Part shown: in pieces, positions 8,342-16,915 of the stretch
How the letters are laid out: the number at the start of each line of letters is the position of its first letter
Numbering within the stretch: position 1 is the first letter of the stretch
Origin: Streptomyces guryensis
GTDB lineage: Bacteria; Actinomycetota; Actinomycetes; Streptomycetales; Streptomycetaceae
Length of the DNA stretch: 64,000 nucleotides
Assembly: GCF_021261325.1 (NCBI RefSeq)
Contig: NZ_JAJSBI010000002.1
Location: 496,001 to 560,000, forward strand
Reading direction: 5' to 3'
Made by a program: the position numbers and the translations under genes
The notes under the pieces: model-generated
The model's database searches: none
What the model was told of the DNA's origin: nothing
The model's input: the letters and a program-made list of their open reading frames with translations, nothing else

Positions 8342-8989
8342 TCAGTCCGCCCGGCCCGTCACCGCCACCGTCAGGCCAAGCCCGATCACGGCGAAGCCAC
8401 CCGCGCCGCCGATCATCGACAGACGGCGGTCGGAGCGGGCGAACCAGGTGCGGGCGGCCGAGGCGGTCAGGCCCCACAGGGTGTCCGTGACCAGGCCGAT
8501 CGAGATCGGGATCAGCCCGAGCAGCAGCATCTGGAGCGGGACGCGGCCCGCCGCGTGGTCCACGAACTGGGGGAGCACCGCGGCGAAGAAGACCACGCCC
8601 TTGGGGTTGGTCACCCCGACGAGCACACCGTCCAGCACGGTACGCAGATCGCCGCGGGCCGGTCCCGTCGGCTGCGTCCCGATCGCCGACGCCTTCAGCT
8701 CCTTGCGGTGCCGGAACGCCTGGACGCCCAGGTACACCAGGTAGGCCGCGCCTGCCAGCTTCACCGCCAGGTAGACCGTCACCGAGCGCTCCACCAGCGA
8801 GCCGACACCGATCGCGACCGCCGCCACCAGCAGATACGAGCCGAAGACATTGCCGAGCGCCGTCGCCACCGCGGTACGGCGGCCATGGGCGAGCGCGCGG
8901 CCGATGACGAACAGAACGCTGGGGCCCGGAATCACGATCACCAGCAGGGACATCGCGGCGAAGGCGAGAAATCGGTCCGTCGACACCAT
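8342..8989 (-). CDS. LysE/RhtB-family amino acid exporter
   Basis: A 215-residue membrane protein with about six hydrophobic segments. The family N-terminus is clear (VIVIPGPSVLFVIGRALAHG), as is the mid-protein GVTNPKGVVFFAAVLPQFV motif. LysE/RhtB proteins export amino acids or related small molecules. It is divergent from a LysR regulator (76 bp between starts), a common pairing for substrate-induced exporters, and convergent with the preceding gene with 3 bp between stops. Substrate cannot be predicted. Confidence 0.9.
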   Translation of the reverse strand: MVSTDRFLAFAAMSLLVIVIPGPSVLFVIGRALAHGRRTAVATALGNVFGSYLLVAAVAIGVGSLVERSVTVYLAVKLAGAAYLVYLGVQAFRHRKELKASAIGTQPTGPARGDLRTVLDGVLVGVTNPKGVVFFAAVLPQFVDHAAGRVPLQMLLLGLIPISIGLVTDTLWGLTASAARTWFARSDRRLSMIGGAGGFAVIGLGLTVAVTGRAD

Positions 8990-9065
8990 GCGTATCGCTC
9001 CCCTCTGACAAGCCCCGGCCGCTCATTCAAACAGCCGCCCGCCGGGCCCCTCTACAGTCGAGTCC

Positions 9066-9932
9066 ATGGAACTGCGGCAGCTCACCTATTTCGTGACCGT
9101 CGCCGAGGAGCTGCACTTCGGGCGTGCGGCCGAGCGGCTGCACATCGTGCAGTCCGCGGTGAGCATGCAGATACAGCGACTGGAGCGGGAGCTGGGTGCC
9201 GAGCTGTTCGACCGGACGCCGCGCCGGGTGCGGCTCACGGCGGCGGGGGAGCGGCTGCTGCCCGAGGCGCGGGAGGTGCTGGCGGCGGCCGACCGGGCGC
9301 GTGCCGCCGTCGCCCCGCCACCCGGCCTGAGGATCGGCACCAGTACGGGACTGGGCACGCATCTCGACCGTGTGCTCGCCGAGTTCGCGCGCCGTGCGCC
9401 GGACGTGCCCGTCGAGCTGTTCTCGCTGCCGGTCGCCGAACGGCTGGCCCGGGTCGCGGGCGGCCGGTTGGACGCCGCTTTCGTACGGGCCGTGGAACCG
9501 GTGCCGGGCGTACGCGTGCTGCCCCTGTGGCCCGACCCGCTGGTGGCCGCGCTCCCGGCCGCGCATCCACTCGCGGGGCGCACGGAGATCGGCGTCGAGG
9601 AACTTGCCGAGGTGCCGCTCACCCTTACCGAGCGCCGCAACAACCCCGCCCTGGTCGATCTGGTCGTCGGTGCCTGTCACGAGGCCGGGTTCGAGCCGGT
9701 GCCGGGACCGGCGAGCGGTTCCTTGCAGGACACGCTCGCCACCATCGGCAGCCGCCCCCTGTGGACCGTCGTCTACGCGTCCCACGCACGCGTACTGCAC
9801 AGCTCCCGCGTCGCCTTCGTGCCGTTCCGCGCGCCGGGCCTCGCCCTGTCCACGGGCCTTGCCGTGCCTCTCGGCACCCCGCCCCCGCACCTGGACACCC
9901 TGCTGCTGGCCTGCGGCGATCACGAGAACTGA
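9066..9932 (+). CDS. LysR-family transcriptional regulator
   Basis: A 288-residue LysR protein. The N-terminal winged HTH is typical (MELRQLTYFVTVAEELHFGRAA then QSAVSMQIQRLERELGAELFDR), followed by a linker helix and an effector-binding domain from about residue 85. The start coincides with the family's conserved N-terminus. It is transcribed divergently from the LysE exporter and is probably its regulator. Signal molecule unknown. Confidence 0.92.
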   Translation: MELRQLTYFVTVAEELHFGRAAERLHIVQSAVSMQIQRLERELGAELFDRTPRRVRLTAAGERLLPEAREVLAAADRARAAVAPPPGLRIGTSTGLGTHLDRVLAEFARRAPDVPVELFSLPVAERLARVAGGRLDAAFVRAVEPVPGVRVLPLWPDPLVAALPAAHPLAGRTEIGVEELAEVPLTLTERRNNPALVDLVVGACHEAGFEPVPGPASGSLQDTLATIGSRPLWTVVYASHARVLHSSRVAFVPFRAPGLALSTGLAVPLGTPPPHLDTLLLACGDHEN

Positions 9933-10045
9933 TCGCTGCGGTCGCGGTCTGCCTCTTGGTCGCGGACGCCCGACGCGATGGACTGGACTCAGCGAAAGGG
10001 ACCGCAACGGGTCCCAACAGGCAACGCGTTCAAGGGAGTTCAGCC

Positions 10046-10228
10046 ATGCCGATCGTCACCATTCAGCAGGGTCCGCGCGACACCGAGCTCAAGCGGGACC
10101 TCGTCAAGCGCGTCACCGACGCCTTCGTCGACGCGTACAAGATCCCGGCCGAGACCGTTCAGGTGTGGATCCACGAGGTGCCGGCGGACAGCTGGGGCGC
10201 GGCGGGGAAGCTCATCGCCGACAAGTAG
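10046..10228 (+). CDS. 4-oxalocrotonate-tautomerase-like protein
   Basis: A 60-residue protein beginning MPIVTIQQGPRDTELKRDLV. After removal of Met the N-terminal proline (Pro1) would be the catalytic base of the tautomerase superfamily; an Arg near position 11 of the mature chain is also present. These proteins form hexamers and interconvert keto/enol acids, but promiscuous activities are common and the real substrate is unknown. ATG 10046 has AGGGAG upstream. It stands alone downstream of the LysR gene (113 bp gap) and ends 29 bp before a strong hairpin. Confidence 0.9.
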   Translation: MPIVTIQQGPRDTELKRDLVKRVTDAFVDAYKIPAETVQVWIHEVPADSWGAAGKLIADK

Positions 10229-10257
10229 CCCGGAGGTGGGGCCGGCGGAGCGCATGG

Positions 10258-10304
10258 AAAGGGGGCGCTGCGAGCTGCTCGTGGTAGCCCGCAACGCCCC
10301 CTTG
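10258..10304. terminator. bidirectional hairpin terminator
   Basis: Arms AAGGGGGCGCTGCG (from 10259) and CGCAACGCCCCCTT (to about 10303) pair with one wobble. The hairpin lies between the tautomerase gene and the convergent trypsin gene, so it can serve both. Confidence 0.75.
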
Positions 10305-10349
10305 TCTCTCACCTGAGGGGTACTCAGGAGATCTTCTGGGGTACCCGAC

Positions 10350-11141
10350 CTACGAGTTGACCTGCGCGGTCACCAGGCTGGAGAAGGTGGTCAGCCGGGA
10401 GTAGACACCCGGGTAACCGGCCTCCGCACAGCCGTTGCCCCATGAAGTGATCCCTGCCAGGACGCCCCCGATGAGCAGGGGACCGCCGCTGTCGCCCTGG
10501 CAGGTGTCTACGCCGCCGGATGTGTATCCGGCGCAAACCATGTCGGTCTGGACGAACTCAGACCCGTAGGAGCTCTGGCAACCGGAGTCGGCCACGATCG
10601 GCACGGTCGCGGTCCGCAGCTGGTTGGAGGAGCTGCCGTTCTCCGAGGTGGTGCCCCATCCGAGGATGCGGGCCGTGGTGCCGGCCGCGTACACCGAGGT
10701 GTCCGAGGAGGAGACGTACGAGGCCGTCGTGTACGGCATCGACGTCGACAGCGTGAGTACGGCCACGTCGTCGCCGTTGGTGGCGTCCGTGTAGTCCGGG
10801 TTGATCCAGATCTTGCTGACCTTGCTGACCGTGCCGTTGGTGCCGTTCAGGTAGGTCCGGCCGCCGACGACTCTGACGCTGCCGGTGGTCTCGCCGACCA
10901 TGCAGTGAGCGGCGGTGATCACCTTGGTGGCCGAGACGAGGGTGCCGCCGCAGAACTGGTTCTGCGAGGCGTCCGTGATCTGCATGACGAACGGGTAGGC
11001 CGTGGTCGTGGTCGTGGTGCCGCCCACGATGGGCTGGGGCGCGGCTGCCGCGGAAGGCGCACCGAGCAGTGCGGTCGCGGCCGCCGCAGCGGTCGCGGTG
11101 AGCACGGCCGCGGTCTTCCTGGCACGGTTTGACCCGAACAT
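10350..11141 (-). CDS. secreted trypsin-like serine protease (S1 family)
   Basis: A 263-residue preproprotein. A twin-Arg-free Sec signal (RARKTAAVLTATAAAAATALLGAPSAAAA region, residues 1-34) precedes the mature N-terminus IVGG at residue 38. The catalytic triad is visible: H79 in TAAHC, D125 in DDVAVL, S218 in GDSGGP. D212, six residues before the serine, predicts cleavage after Arg/Lys as in Streptomyces griseus trypsin. Three pairs of cysteines can form the usual disulfides. Upstream lie a 16 bp palindrome and the end of the LAL regulator gene, making protease control by that regulator plausible but unproven. Confidence 0.95.
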   Translation of the reverse strand: MFGSNRARKTAAVLTATAAAAATALLGAPSAAAAPQPIVGGTTTTTTAYPFVMQITDASQNQFCGGTLVSATKVITAAHCMVGETTGSVRVVGGRTYLNGTNGTVSKVSKIWINPDYTDATNGDDVAVLTLSTSMPYTTASYVSSSDTSVYAAGTTARILGWGTTSENGSSSNQLRTATVPIVADSGCQSSYGSEFVQTDMVCAGYTSGGVDTCQGDSGGPLLIGGVLAGITSWGNGCAEAGYPGVYSRLTTFSSLVTAQVNS

Positions 11142-11284
11142 GAGTCTCCTCAGTGGGGGTTGCCGGTGGGGGGTCGCGCGGGTGTGTGGGGTTGAGCACG
11201 GGGGTCGCGGGACCGACCCCCGTATGCCCGGGCGAGCGGCACGTCCTTAAGCTAGGACGCGGAACCCCCGGCTCCCAATGAGGG

Positions 11285-11300
11285 AACCCCCTAGGGGGTT
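11285..11300. promoter_or_regulatory. perfect 16 bp palindrome upstream of the trypsin gene
   Basis: AACCCCCTAGGGGGTT lies between the stop of the LAL regulator (11347) and the trypsin start (11141). A second inverted pair GAGGG-AAAA-CCCTC follows at about 11305-11318. They could be an operator for the trypsin gene or a terminator for the regulator gene; sequence alone does not decide. Confidence 0.5.
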
Positions 11301-11346
11301 GAGTGAGGGAAAACCCTCGGTCGGGTTCAGTTAACCTGGCGTGCCG

Positions 11347-14154
11347 TCACTTCGCTCGCCGTGCCGCCGCCAAACGGACGATATCCACGCGCGAGCGGAT
11401 CCCCAGCTTGCGGTAGACCCGGGTCAGTGTCGCCTCGACCGTCTTCACGCTGATGAACAGACGCGCGGCGATCTCCCGGTTGGTCGCGCCCTCCATGACG
11501 AGCGCGGCGACCTGGCGTTCCATCGCGGCGAGACCTTCCAGGCCCTCTGACGCGGCAGCAGGGGCGATCGGTTCCACCGGGCTCGCCACGGCTGCCGCCT
11601 CCACCTGACGCACCCACGGCAGCGCCCGGCAGCGGCGGAACAGCCGGGCCGCCTCGTCGTACGACGACGGACCCGGCCGGCGGGGGCGCAGCGACGCCAG
11701 CGCGAACGCGGCGCGTGCCTCCTCCAGGCCGTACCCCAGCTTGGCGAGCCGGTCCTGCGCCGACCTCAGCTGGGCGACCGCGGCCTCGTGCTCCCCGCGC
11801 GCGGCCCGCACCAGTGCCTCGGCCCGGTCCAGGACGGCCAGCACGCCCTCACGTCCCAGCCGCTGCGCGTGTTCGCGTGCCACGTCCAGGAGTTGCTGCG
11901 CCTCGTCGGTCTCGCCGATGCGCACGAGGGCCTCGGCGAGGTCGCCGTGCCAGCGGCCGCGGGCGGGGTCGGTGATGCCGAGCCCGTTCTCCAGGTCCCG
12001 CACCCGGCGCAGGGAGCGGACCGCCCCCTCGGCGTCCCCGGCGACCAGCTGGGCGTGCCCGACCGCGGTCAGCCCCCGGGAGATGTACATCTGGTCCCCG
12101 GCCCGCTCCGCCAGCTCCACCGCCTCCCGGCCCAGTGTCAGCGCCCGCTCCACGTCCCCGCCGGAGGCCTCCGTGAGGGAGGCGAGTACGGCGGAGGGCA
12201 CCTCGCCGATGCCCGAGTCGCGGGCCAGGCGCATGCTCTCCCGGGCCAGGTCGAGGGCCCGGCCGCAGTGCCCGGAGCGCAGTTCGGTCTCGGCGAGCAG
12301 GCGCACGAAGTGCACCTCGCTCTCGACCATGCCGCGCCGGCGCGCCTCGCGCAGCAGCGCGTTGACGGTGGAGCGGGCCTCGGGCAGCTGGTCGCTCATG
12401 ATCAGCCAGCGGTAGCGGGTCGCGCCCGCGCCGTTGTGGTGGCAGGCCACGTCGGGGAGCTGGGGCTCCTTCAGGGCGCGTTTGATGGTCGCGGGGGCGT
12501 CCGGATGGCCCATCAGGGTCTCGGTCGTCGCCTGGAAGGCGAGCGCGAGGAGTTCGGTGCGCCGGTCACCGGCCCGGGCCGCGAGCTCGGCGGCGTGCGC
12601 GGCCTCCTCCCGGCCGATGGCGAAGTCGCCCTCCACGACCAGTCCGCGCCAGGCCAGCTGGTAGTGGACCAGGGCGAGCAGCCCCGGGTCGTCGCCGGCG
12701 TCGGCGAGCGCCTGCGGGTAGACGGTGTCGACCTCGCCGAGGGCCTGCCCGGCGGCCTCGATGACCACCATCCAGGCCCGCACCCGGTCCGCGGGCTCGG
12801 CGGCCCGGGTCAGCACGTCGCGGGCGATGTCCCGGGCGAGGTCCACCTCGCCGGCGGTGATCGCGTCCTCGGCGGCCTCCAGCCGGCGCTCGTCCGGGCC
12901 CGGCTCGCCGTCGGCCGGGGTGTGCCGGGCGGCGAGCAGTCCGAGCGAGGCCGCGACCGAGGGTGCCCCGCGGTCCCGGGCCGTGGCGGCGGCCTCGGCG
13001 AGCCGGGCCGCGGCCTCCGGGTCGGTGCCGGTGGTCGCGAGGGCGAGGTGGCGGGCGCGCTCGATCGGGTCGGAGGCCGCCGTGGACAGCGCCGCGTGCG
13101 CGGCCCGCCGGTCCTGCGCGGGCGCCTCCGCGTACAGCGCGGCCGAGATCAGCGGATGGGCGAAGCGTACGGCGGGGCCCTCCGGCTCGGTCGCCAGCAG
13201 CCCGAGTTCGGCTGCCTGCGCGGTCTCGGCCTCGGCGTTCTCCCGGCCGGCCGCATGCAGCAGGGCCAGGGTGGGGCGGGCGCCGACGCTGGCCACCAGG
13301 AGGGTGCGGCGGGCCTCGACGGAGAGCATGTCGAGCCGGTTCAGGACCAGGGCGCGCAGCGAGGTGGGCACCGGCAGCGGCTCGCCGGGCCGCGGCGGGG
13401 TCGGGTTCTCGGCCAGGGCGCGGCCCAGTTCGAGCGCGAAGAACGGGTTGCCGCCGCTGGTGCGGTGGATGTCCCGGACGGTGGAGCGCGGCAGGCCGGT
13501 GTAGCCGCGGTGGTCGAGCAGCGACGACACCTGGGCGCGGGAGAGCGCGCCGAGCCGCACGGCCAGGGTGTCGGGCGGGGACGCGCTCAGGTGGCGGTCG
13601 TACTCCTGGCCCTCCGTGCGCACCGCGCACAGCAGTTGCACCGGAGTGTCGCCCAGGCGGCGGGCGGCGAAGCCGAGGAGCTCCGCGCTCGCCGGGTCCA
13701 GCCACTGCAGGTCGTCCGCCACGACGAGGACGGGGCCCTGGGCGGCGAGCGCGCGCAGCGCGGACAGGACCGCCAGGCGCAGGGCGAGGCCGTCGCGCTG
13801 GAGGGTGGACTCGCCGCGGCCGGTGAGGGCCGACTCCAGCGCCGTGCGCTGGGCGGCGGGCAGCTTGTCGTACACCTCGTCCACGACCAGGCCGAGCAGG
13901 TCGGCGAGGGCCAGGAACGGGAGGTGGGATTCGGACTCGGTGGCCGAGCAGCGCAACACGGTGCGGTCGGCTGTCCCGTATTCGGAGGCCAATGCCCGCA
14001 GAGCGGTCGACTTTCCTATTCCGGCGGGGCCGTGGAGCAGCACGCTGCCGCCCCGCGCGAGCTGCTCACGCGCCGCGCTGAGCAGCTCGTCCCGCCCGAT
14101 GACCAGGTCGGGGTGGCGTCTGGCAGGCTCCCTCAAGTCCCCTCGCACGGTCAC
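11347..14154 (-). CDS. LAL-type (large ATP-binding) LuxR regulator
   Basis: A 935-residue regulator. Near the N-terminus is an AAA-type ATPase with Walker A GPAGIGKST (about residue 45) and Walker B VLVVADDLQWLD. A long helical TPR-like middle follows, then a C-terminal LuxR HTH (ATNREIAARLFISVKTVEATL) in the last 65 residues. This architecture is the MalT/LAL class, which activates transcription when bound by ATP and an inducer. The GTG at 14154 has GGAGGGG about five bases upstream; the frame stays open to 14520 but that part overlaps the next gene's 3' end and reads as non-coding. Neighbouring secreted trypsin and lipid-activation genes are candidate targets. Confidence 0.9.
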   Translation of the reverse strand: MTVRGDLREPARRHPDLVIGRDELLSAAREQLARGGSVLLHGPAGIGKSTALRALASEYGTADRTVLRCSATESESHLPFLALADLLGLVVDEVYDKLPAAQRTALESALTGRGESTLQRDGLALRLAVLSALRALAAQGPVLVVADDLQWLDPASAELLGFAARRLGDTPVQLLCAVRTEGQEYDRHLSASPPDTLAVRLGALSRAQVSSLLDHRGYTGLPRSTVRDIHRTSGGNPFFALELGRALAENPTPPRPGEPLPVPTSLRALVLNRLDMLSVEARRTLLVASVGARPTLALLHAAGRENAEAETAQAAELGLLATEPEGPAVRFAHPLISAALYAEAPAQDRRAAHAALSTAASDPIERARHLALATTGTDPEAAARLAEAAATARDRGAPSVAASLGLLAARHTPADGEPGPDERRLEAAEDAITAGEVDLARDIARDVLTRAAEPADRVRAWMVVIEAAGQALGEVDTVYPQALADAGDDPGLLALVHYQLAWRGLVVEGDFAIGREEAAHAAELAARAGDRRTELLALAFQATTETLMGHPDAPATIKRALKEPQLPDVACHHNGAGATRYRWLIMSDQLPEARSTVNALLREARRRGMVESEVHFVRLLAETELRSGHCGRALDLARESMRLARDSGIGEVPSAVLASLTEASGGDVERALTLGREAVELAERAGDQMYISRGLTAVGHAQLVAGDAEGAVRSLRRVRDLENGLGITDPARGRWHGDLAEALVRIGETDEAQQLLDVAREHAQRLGREGVLAVLDRAEALVRAARGEHEAAVAQLRSAQDRLAKLGYGLEEARAAFALASLRPRRPGPSSYDEAARLFRRCRALPWVRQVEAAAVASPVEPIAPAAASEGLEGLAAMERQVAALVMEGATNREIAARLFISVKTVEATLTRVYRKLGIRSRVDIVRLAAARRAK

Positions 14155-14288
14155 CGCTCCCCTCCGTGTGTCGTGTTCGGGCCAAATTCTAGGCAATCTC
14201 CCTTTGAAATTCGGACGGACGACGTGGTGAGGGATATAACAACGGTCAGGCATGGAGAAATTCAGAGCCGCGGTGCACGAATAGAGTG

Positions 14289-15125
14289 CTACGGGAGCAG
14301 CCCCGCCCGGCGTGCCGCGGCCACCGCCTCGCCACGCGTGTGAGCACCCAGTTTCCGCATCGCCGACCGCAGGTACCCCTTGACCGTCTCGGTCCCCAGC
14401 CCGAGCCGCTCGGCGGCCACCGCGTTGGTGGCCCCCGCCGCCACGCAGGCCAGCACATCCAGCTCGCGGGGGGCCAGATCGACCCCGTGAGCCCACGTCT
14501 TCGGGGTCAGCAACCCGCACACGCCGAGCAGTTCCGCCCGCAGCGCGGGGTCCGCGATCCGCGGCGCCAGCGCCCGCAGGGCCGCGTGGGCCTCCCGCAC
14601 CTGCTCCCAGGCGGCACCCGCCCCCGGGTCCCGGTCCGGCTCGGCGCGGGCGGCCGCCGCCAGCAGTCCCCGCGCCTCGTCCCCGACCGCCAGCGCCTGC
14701 TCCACGTCCCGTGCGGCCTCCATCGCCGCGCCCAGCGTCCGGTCACCCAATGGCTGCGCCGTGCGCAGGGCGCCGTACAGCACACCCCGCACCCGGCGGC
14801 GTACGACCACCGGCACCGCGAGGATCGAACGCAGCCCCTCCGTGGCGACCGGGATGTCGTACTCGTGGCTGATCTGCGGGGAAGAGGAGTAGTCCGTCAC
14901 CGCGCACGCCCGGGCGAGCGCGACCGCCCGGCCGCCCAGGCCGTTGCCGGAGGTCACCGGGAGCCCGCTCAGCGCGGGTGTCTCGGTGCCGCTGAGTTCA
15001 CTGATCCGCATGTGCCGGCGCCCCGGCTCCACCAGGCCGCCGAAGGCGACCGGGAGCCCCGTCGTGCGCCGCAGCCGTACCAGCGCATGGCGTATCTCGA
15101 CCGTCCCCGCCGCGTCTGCTGTCAC
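14289..15125 (-). CDS. GAF-domain LuxR-family regulator
   Basis: A 278-residue protein with an N-terminal GAF-like sensor (about residues 20-150, including GLRSILAVPVVVRRRVRGVLYGA) and a C-terminal LuxR HTH (LAPRELDVLACVAAGATNAVAAERLGLGTETVKGYL region, last 65 residues). It lacks a phosphoacceptor receiver domain, so it probably senses a small ligand. It starts 119 bp from the divergent acyl-CoA synthetase operon, the arrangement expected for a local regulator of that operon. Confidence 0.88.
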   Translation of the reverse strand: MTADAAGTVEIRHALVRLRRTTGLPVAFGGLVEPGRRHMRISELSGTETPALSGLPVTSGNGLGGRAVALARACAVTDYSSSPQISHEYDIPVATEGLRSILAVPVVVRRRVRGVLYGALRTAQPLGDRTLGAAMEAARDVEQALAVGDEARGLLAAAARAEPDRDPGAGAAWEQVREAHAALRALAPRIADPALRAELLGVCGLLTPKTWAHGVDLAPRELDVLACVAAGATNAVAAERLGLGTETVKGYLRSAMRKLGAHTRGEAVAAARRAGLLP

Positions 15126-15244
15126 CTGCTTGCCCTTTCCGTGCAGCGCACACCCCCGTTCGGGGGTAGTGAGACCTGCATCACGGATTACACGATGGCA
15201 GAGAGCTGCCCGGCAATGGTCCGGTGATGAGGAGGAAAACGACG

Positions 15245-16915
15245 ATGACGACGGCGACGGAGCTCTTCCGCAGTGCGCGCGACTTCCTGCTGGAGCACCG
15301 CGAGGACTACGCGAAGGCGTACGAGGGTTTCAGCTGGCCCCGCCCTGACCGTTTCAACTGGGCGCTCGACTGGTTCGACGTCATCGCCGACGGCAACGAC
15401 CGGACCGCCCTGCACATCGTCGAGGAGGACGGGACCGAGGTCCGGGTCTCGTTCGCGGAGATGTCCGACCGTTCGGACCGGGTGGCGAACTGGCTGCGCG
15501 AACGCGGCGTCCGCGCCGAGGACCGGATCCTGGTCATGCTCGGCAACCAGGCCGAGCTGTGGGAGACGGCCCTGGCGGCGATGAAGCTGCGCGCGGTCGT
15601 CATCCCGGCCACCCCGCTGCTCGGCCCCGCCGACCTGCGCGACCGCGTCGACCGCGGCCGTGTCCGGCAGGTGCTCGTACGGGCCGAGGACACCGGCAAG
15701 TTCGACGAGGTGCCCGGCACATACACGCGTATCGCGGTCGGCGGGGCCGCCGAGGGCTGGCAGACGTACGAGGACGCGTACGCCGCCTCCGCCGACTTCA
15801 CGCCGTACGGCCCGACCCTCGCCGACGACCCGCTGATGCTGTACTTCACCTCGGGCACCACCGCCCGGCCCAAGCTGGTCGAGCACACCCACACCTCGTA
15901 CCCGATCGGTCACCTGGCGACGATGTACTGGGTCGGCCTCAAGCCCGGTGACGTGCACCTGAACATCTCCTCGCCCGGCTGGGCCAAGCACGCCTGGTCG
16001 AACCTGTTCGCCCCGTGGAACGCGGAGGCGACCGTCTTCATCCACAACTACACCCGCTTCGACGCCGCCCGGCTGATGTCCGAGATGGACCGGGCCGGGG
16101 TGACCACGTTCTGCGCCCCGCCCACCGTGTGGCGGATGCTCATCCAGGCCGACCTGACCCAGCTGCGCACCCCACCACGCGAGGTCGTGGCGGCGGGCGA
16201 GCCCCTGAACCCCGAGGTCATCGAGCAGGTCCGGCGCGCCTGGGGCGTCACCATCCGGGACGGCTTCGGACAGACCGAGACGGCCGTCCAGGTCGCCAAC
16301 AGTCCGGGCCAGGCGCTCAAGACCGGCTCGATGGGGCGGCCGAGCCCGGGCTACAAGGTCGAGCTGCTGGACCCGGTGTCGGGAGCGCCCGGCGCCGTCG
16401 AGGGCGAGATCGCCCTCGACCTGTCGGCGCGGCCCGTCGGCCTGATGACCGGCTACCACGGCGACCCGGACCGTACGGCGGAGGCGATGGCCGGCGGCTA
16501 CTACCGCACCGGCGACATCGGCTCCCGCGACGCCGACGGCTACATCACCTACGTCGGACGGGCCGACGACGTCTTCAAGGCATCCGACTACAAGATCAGC
16601 CCCTTCGAGCTGGAGAGCGCGCTGCTGGAGCACGAGGCGGTGGCCGAGGCGGCCGTCGTGCCCGCCCCGGACGAGCTGCGCCTCGCCGTCCCCAAGGCGT
16701 ACGTCGTCCTCGCCGAGGGCTGGCAGCCGGGCGCCGACACCGCGAAGGTGCTGTTCGAGCACTCCCGCGAGGTCCTCGCCCCGTACAAGCGCATCCGCCG
16801 TCTGGAGTTCGCGCCGCTGCCCAAGACCGTGTCCGGCAAGATCCGCCGGATCGAGCTGCGCGAGGCGACCGCCGCGGGCTCGGCCGACGAGTACCGCGAG
16901 GAGGACTTCCGGTGA
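15245..16915 (+). CDS. AMP-binding acyl-CoA synthetase (acetyl/medium-chain type)
   Basis: A 556-residue adenylate-forming enzyme activating a carboxylic acid to its CoA thioester through an acyl-AMP. The phosphate-binding motif is YFTSGTTARPKLVEHTH; the YRTGDIG...DGYITYVGR hinge motif and the catalytic-lysine motif PKTVSGKIRRIELR near the C-terminus are all present. Overall it resembles acetyl-CoA synthetase/medium-chain (ACSM) ligases. Start ATG 15245 has GGAGG ten bases upstream. It overlaps the next synthetase gene by four bases (GTGA), so the two are translationally coupled. Confidence 0.92.
   Translation: MTTATELFRSARDFLLEHREDYAKAYEGFSWPRPDRFNWALDWFDVIADGNDRTALHIVEEDGTEVRVSFAEMSDRSDRVANWLRERGVRAEDRILVMLGNQAELWETALAAMKLRAVVIPATPLLGPADLRDRVDRGRVRQVLVRAEDTGKFDEVPGTYTRIAVGGAAEGWQTYEDAYAASADFTPYGPTLADDPLMLYFTSGTTARPKLVEHTHTSYPIGHLATMYWVGLKPGDVHLNISSPGWAKHAWSNLFAPWNAEATVFIHNYTRFDAARLMSEMDRAGVTTFCAPPTVWRMLIQADLTQLRTPPREVVAAGEPLNPEVIEQVRRAWGVTIRDGFGQTETAVQVANSPGQALKTGSMGRPSPGYKVELLDPVSGAPGAVEGEIALDLSARPVGLMTGYHGDPDRTAEAMAGGYYRTGDIGSRDADGYITYVGRADDVFKASDYKISPFELESALLEHEAVAEAAVVPAPDELRLAVPKAYVVLAEGWQPGADTAKVLFEHSREVLAPYKRIRRLEFAPLPKTVSGKIRRIELREATAAGSADEYREEDFR

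Noticed and set aside
11788-14343. 851-codon open frame on the plus strand opposite the LAL regulator
   Set aside because: It is an antisense frame kept open by high GC; it reads as Arg/Gly/Pro/Ala-rich and lacks domains, while the minus strand encodes a clear LAL protein.
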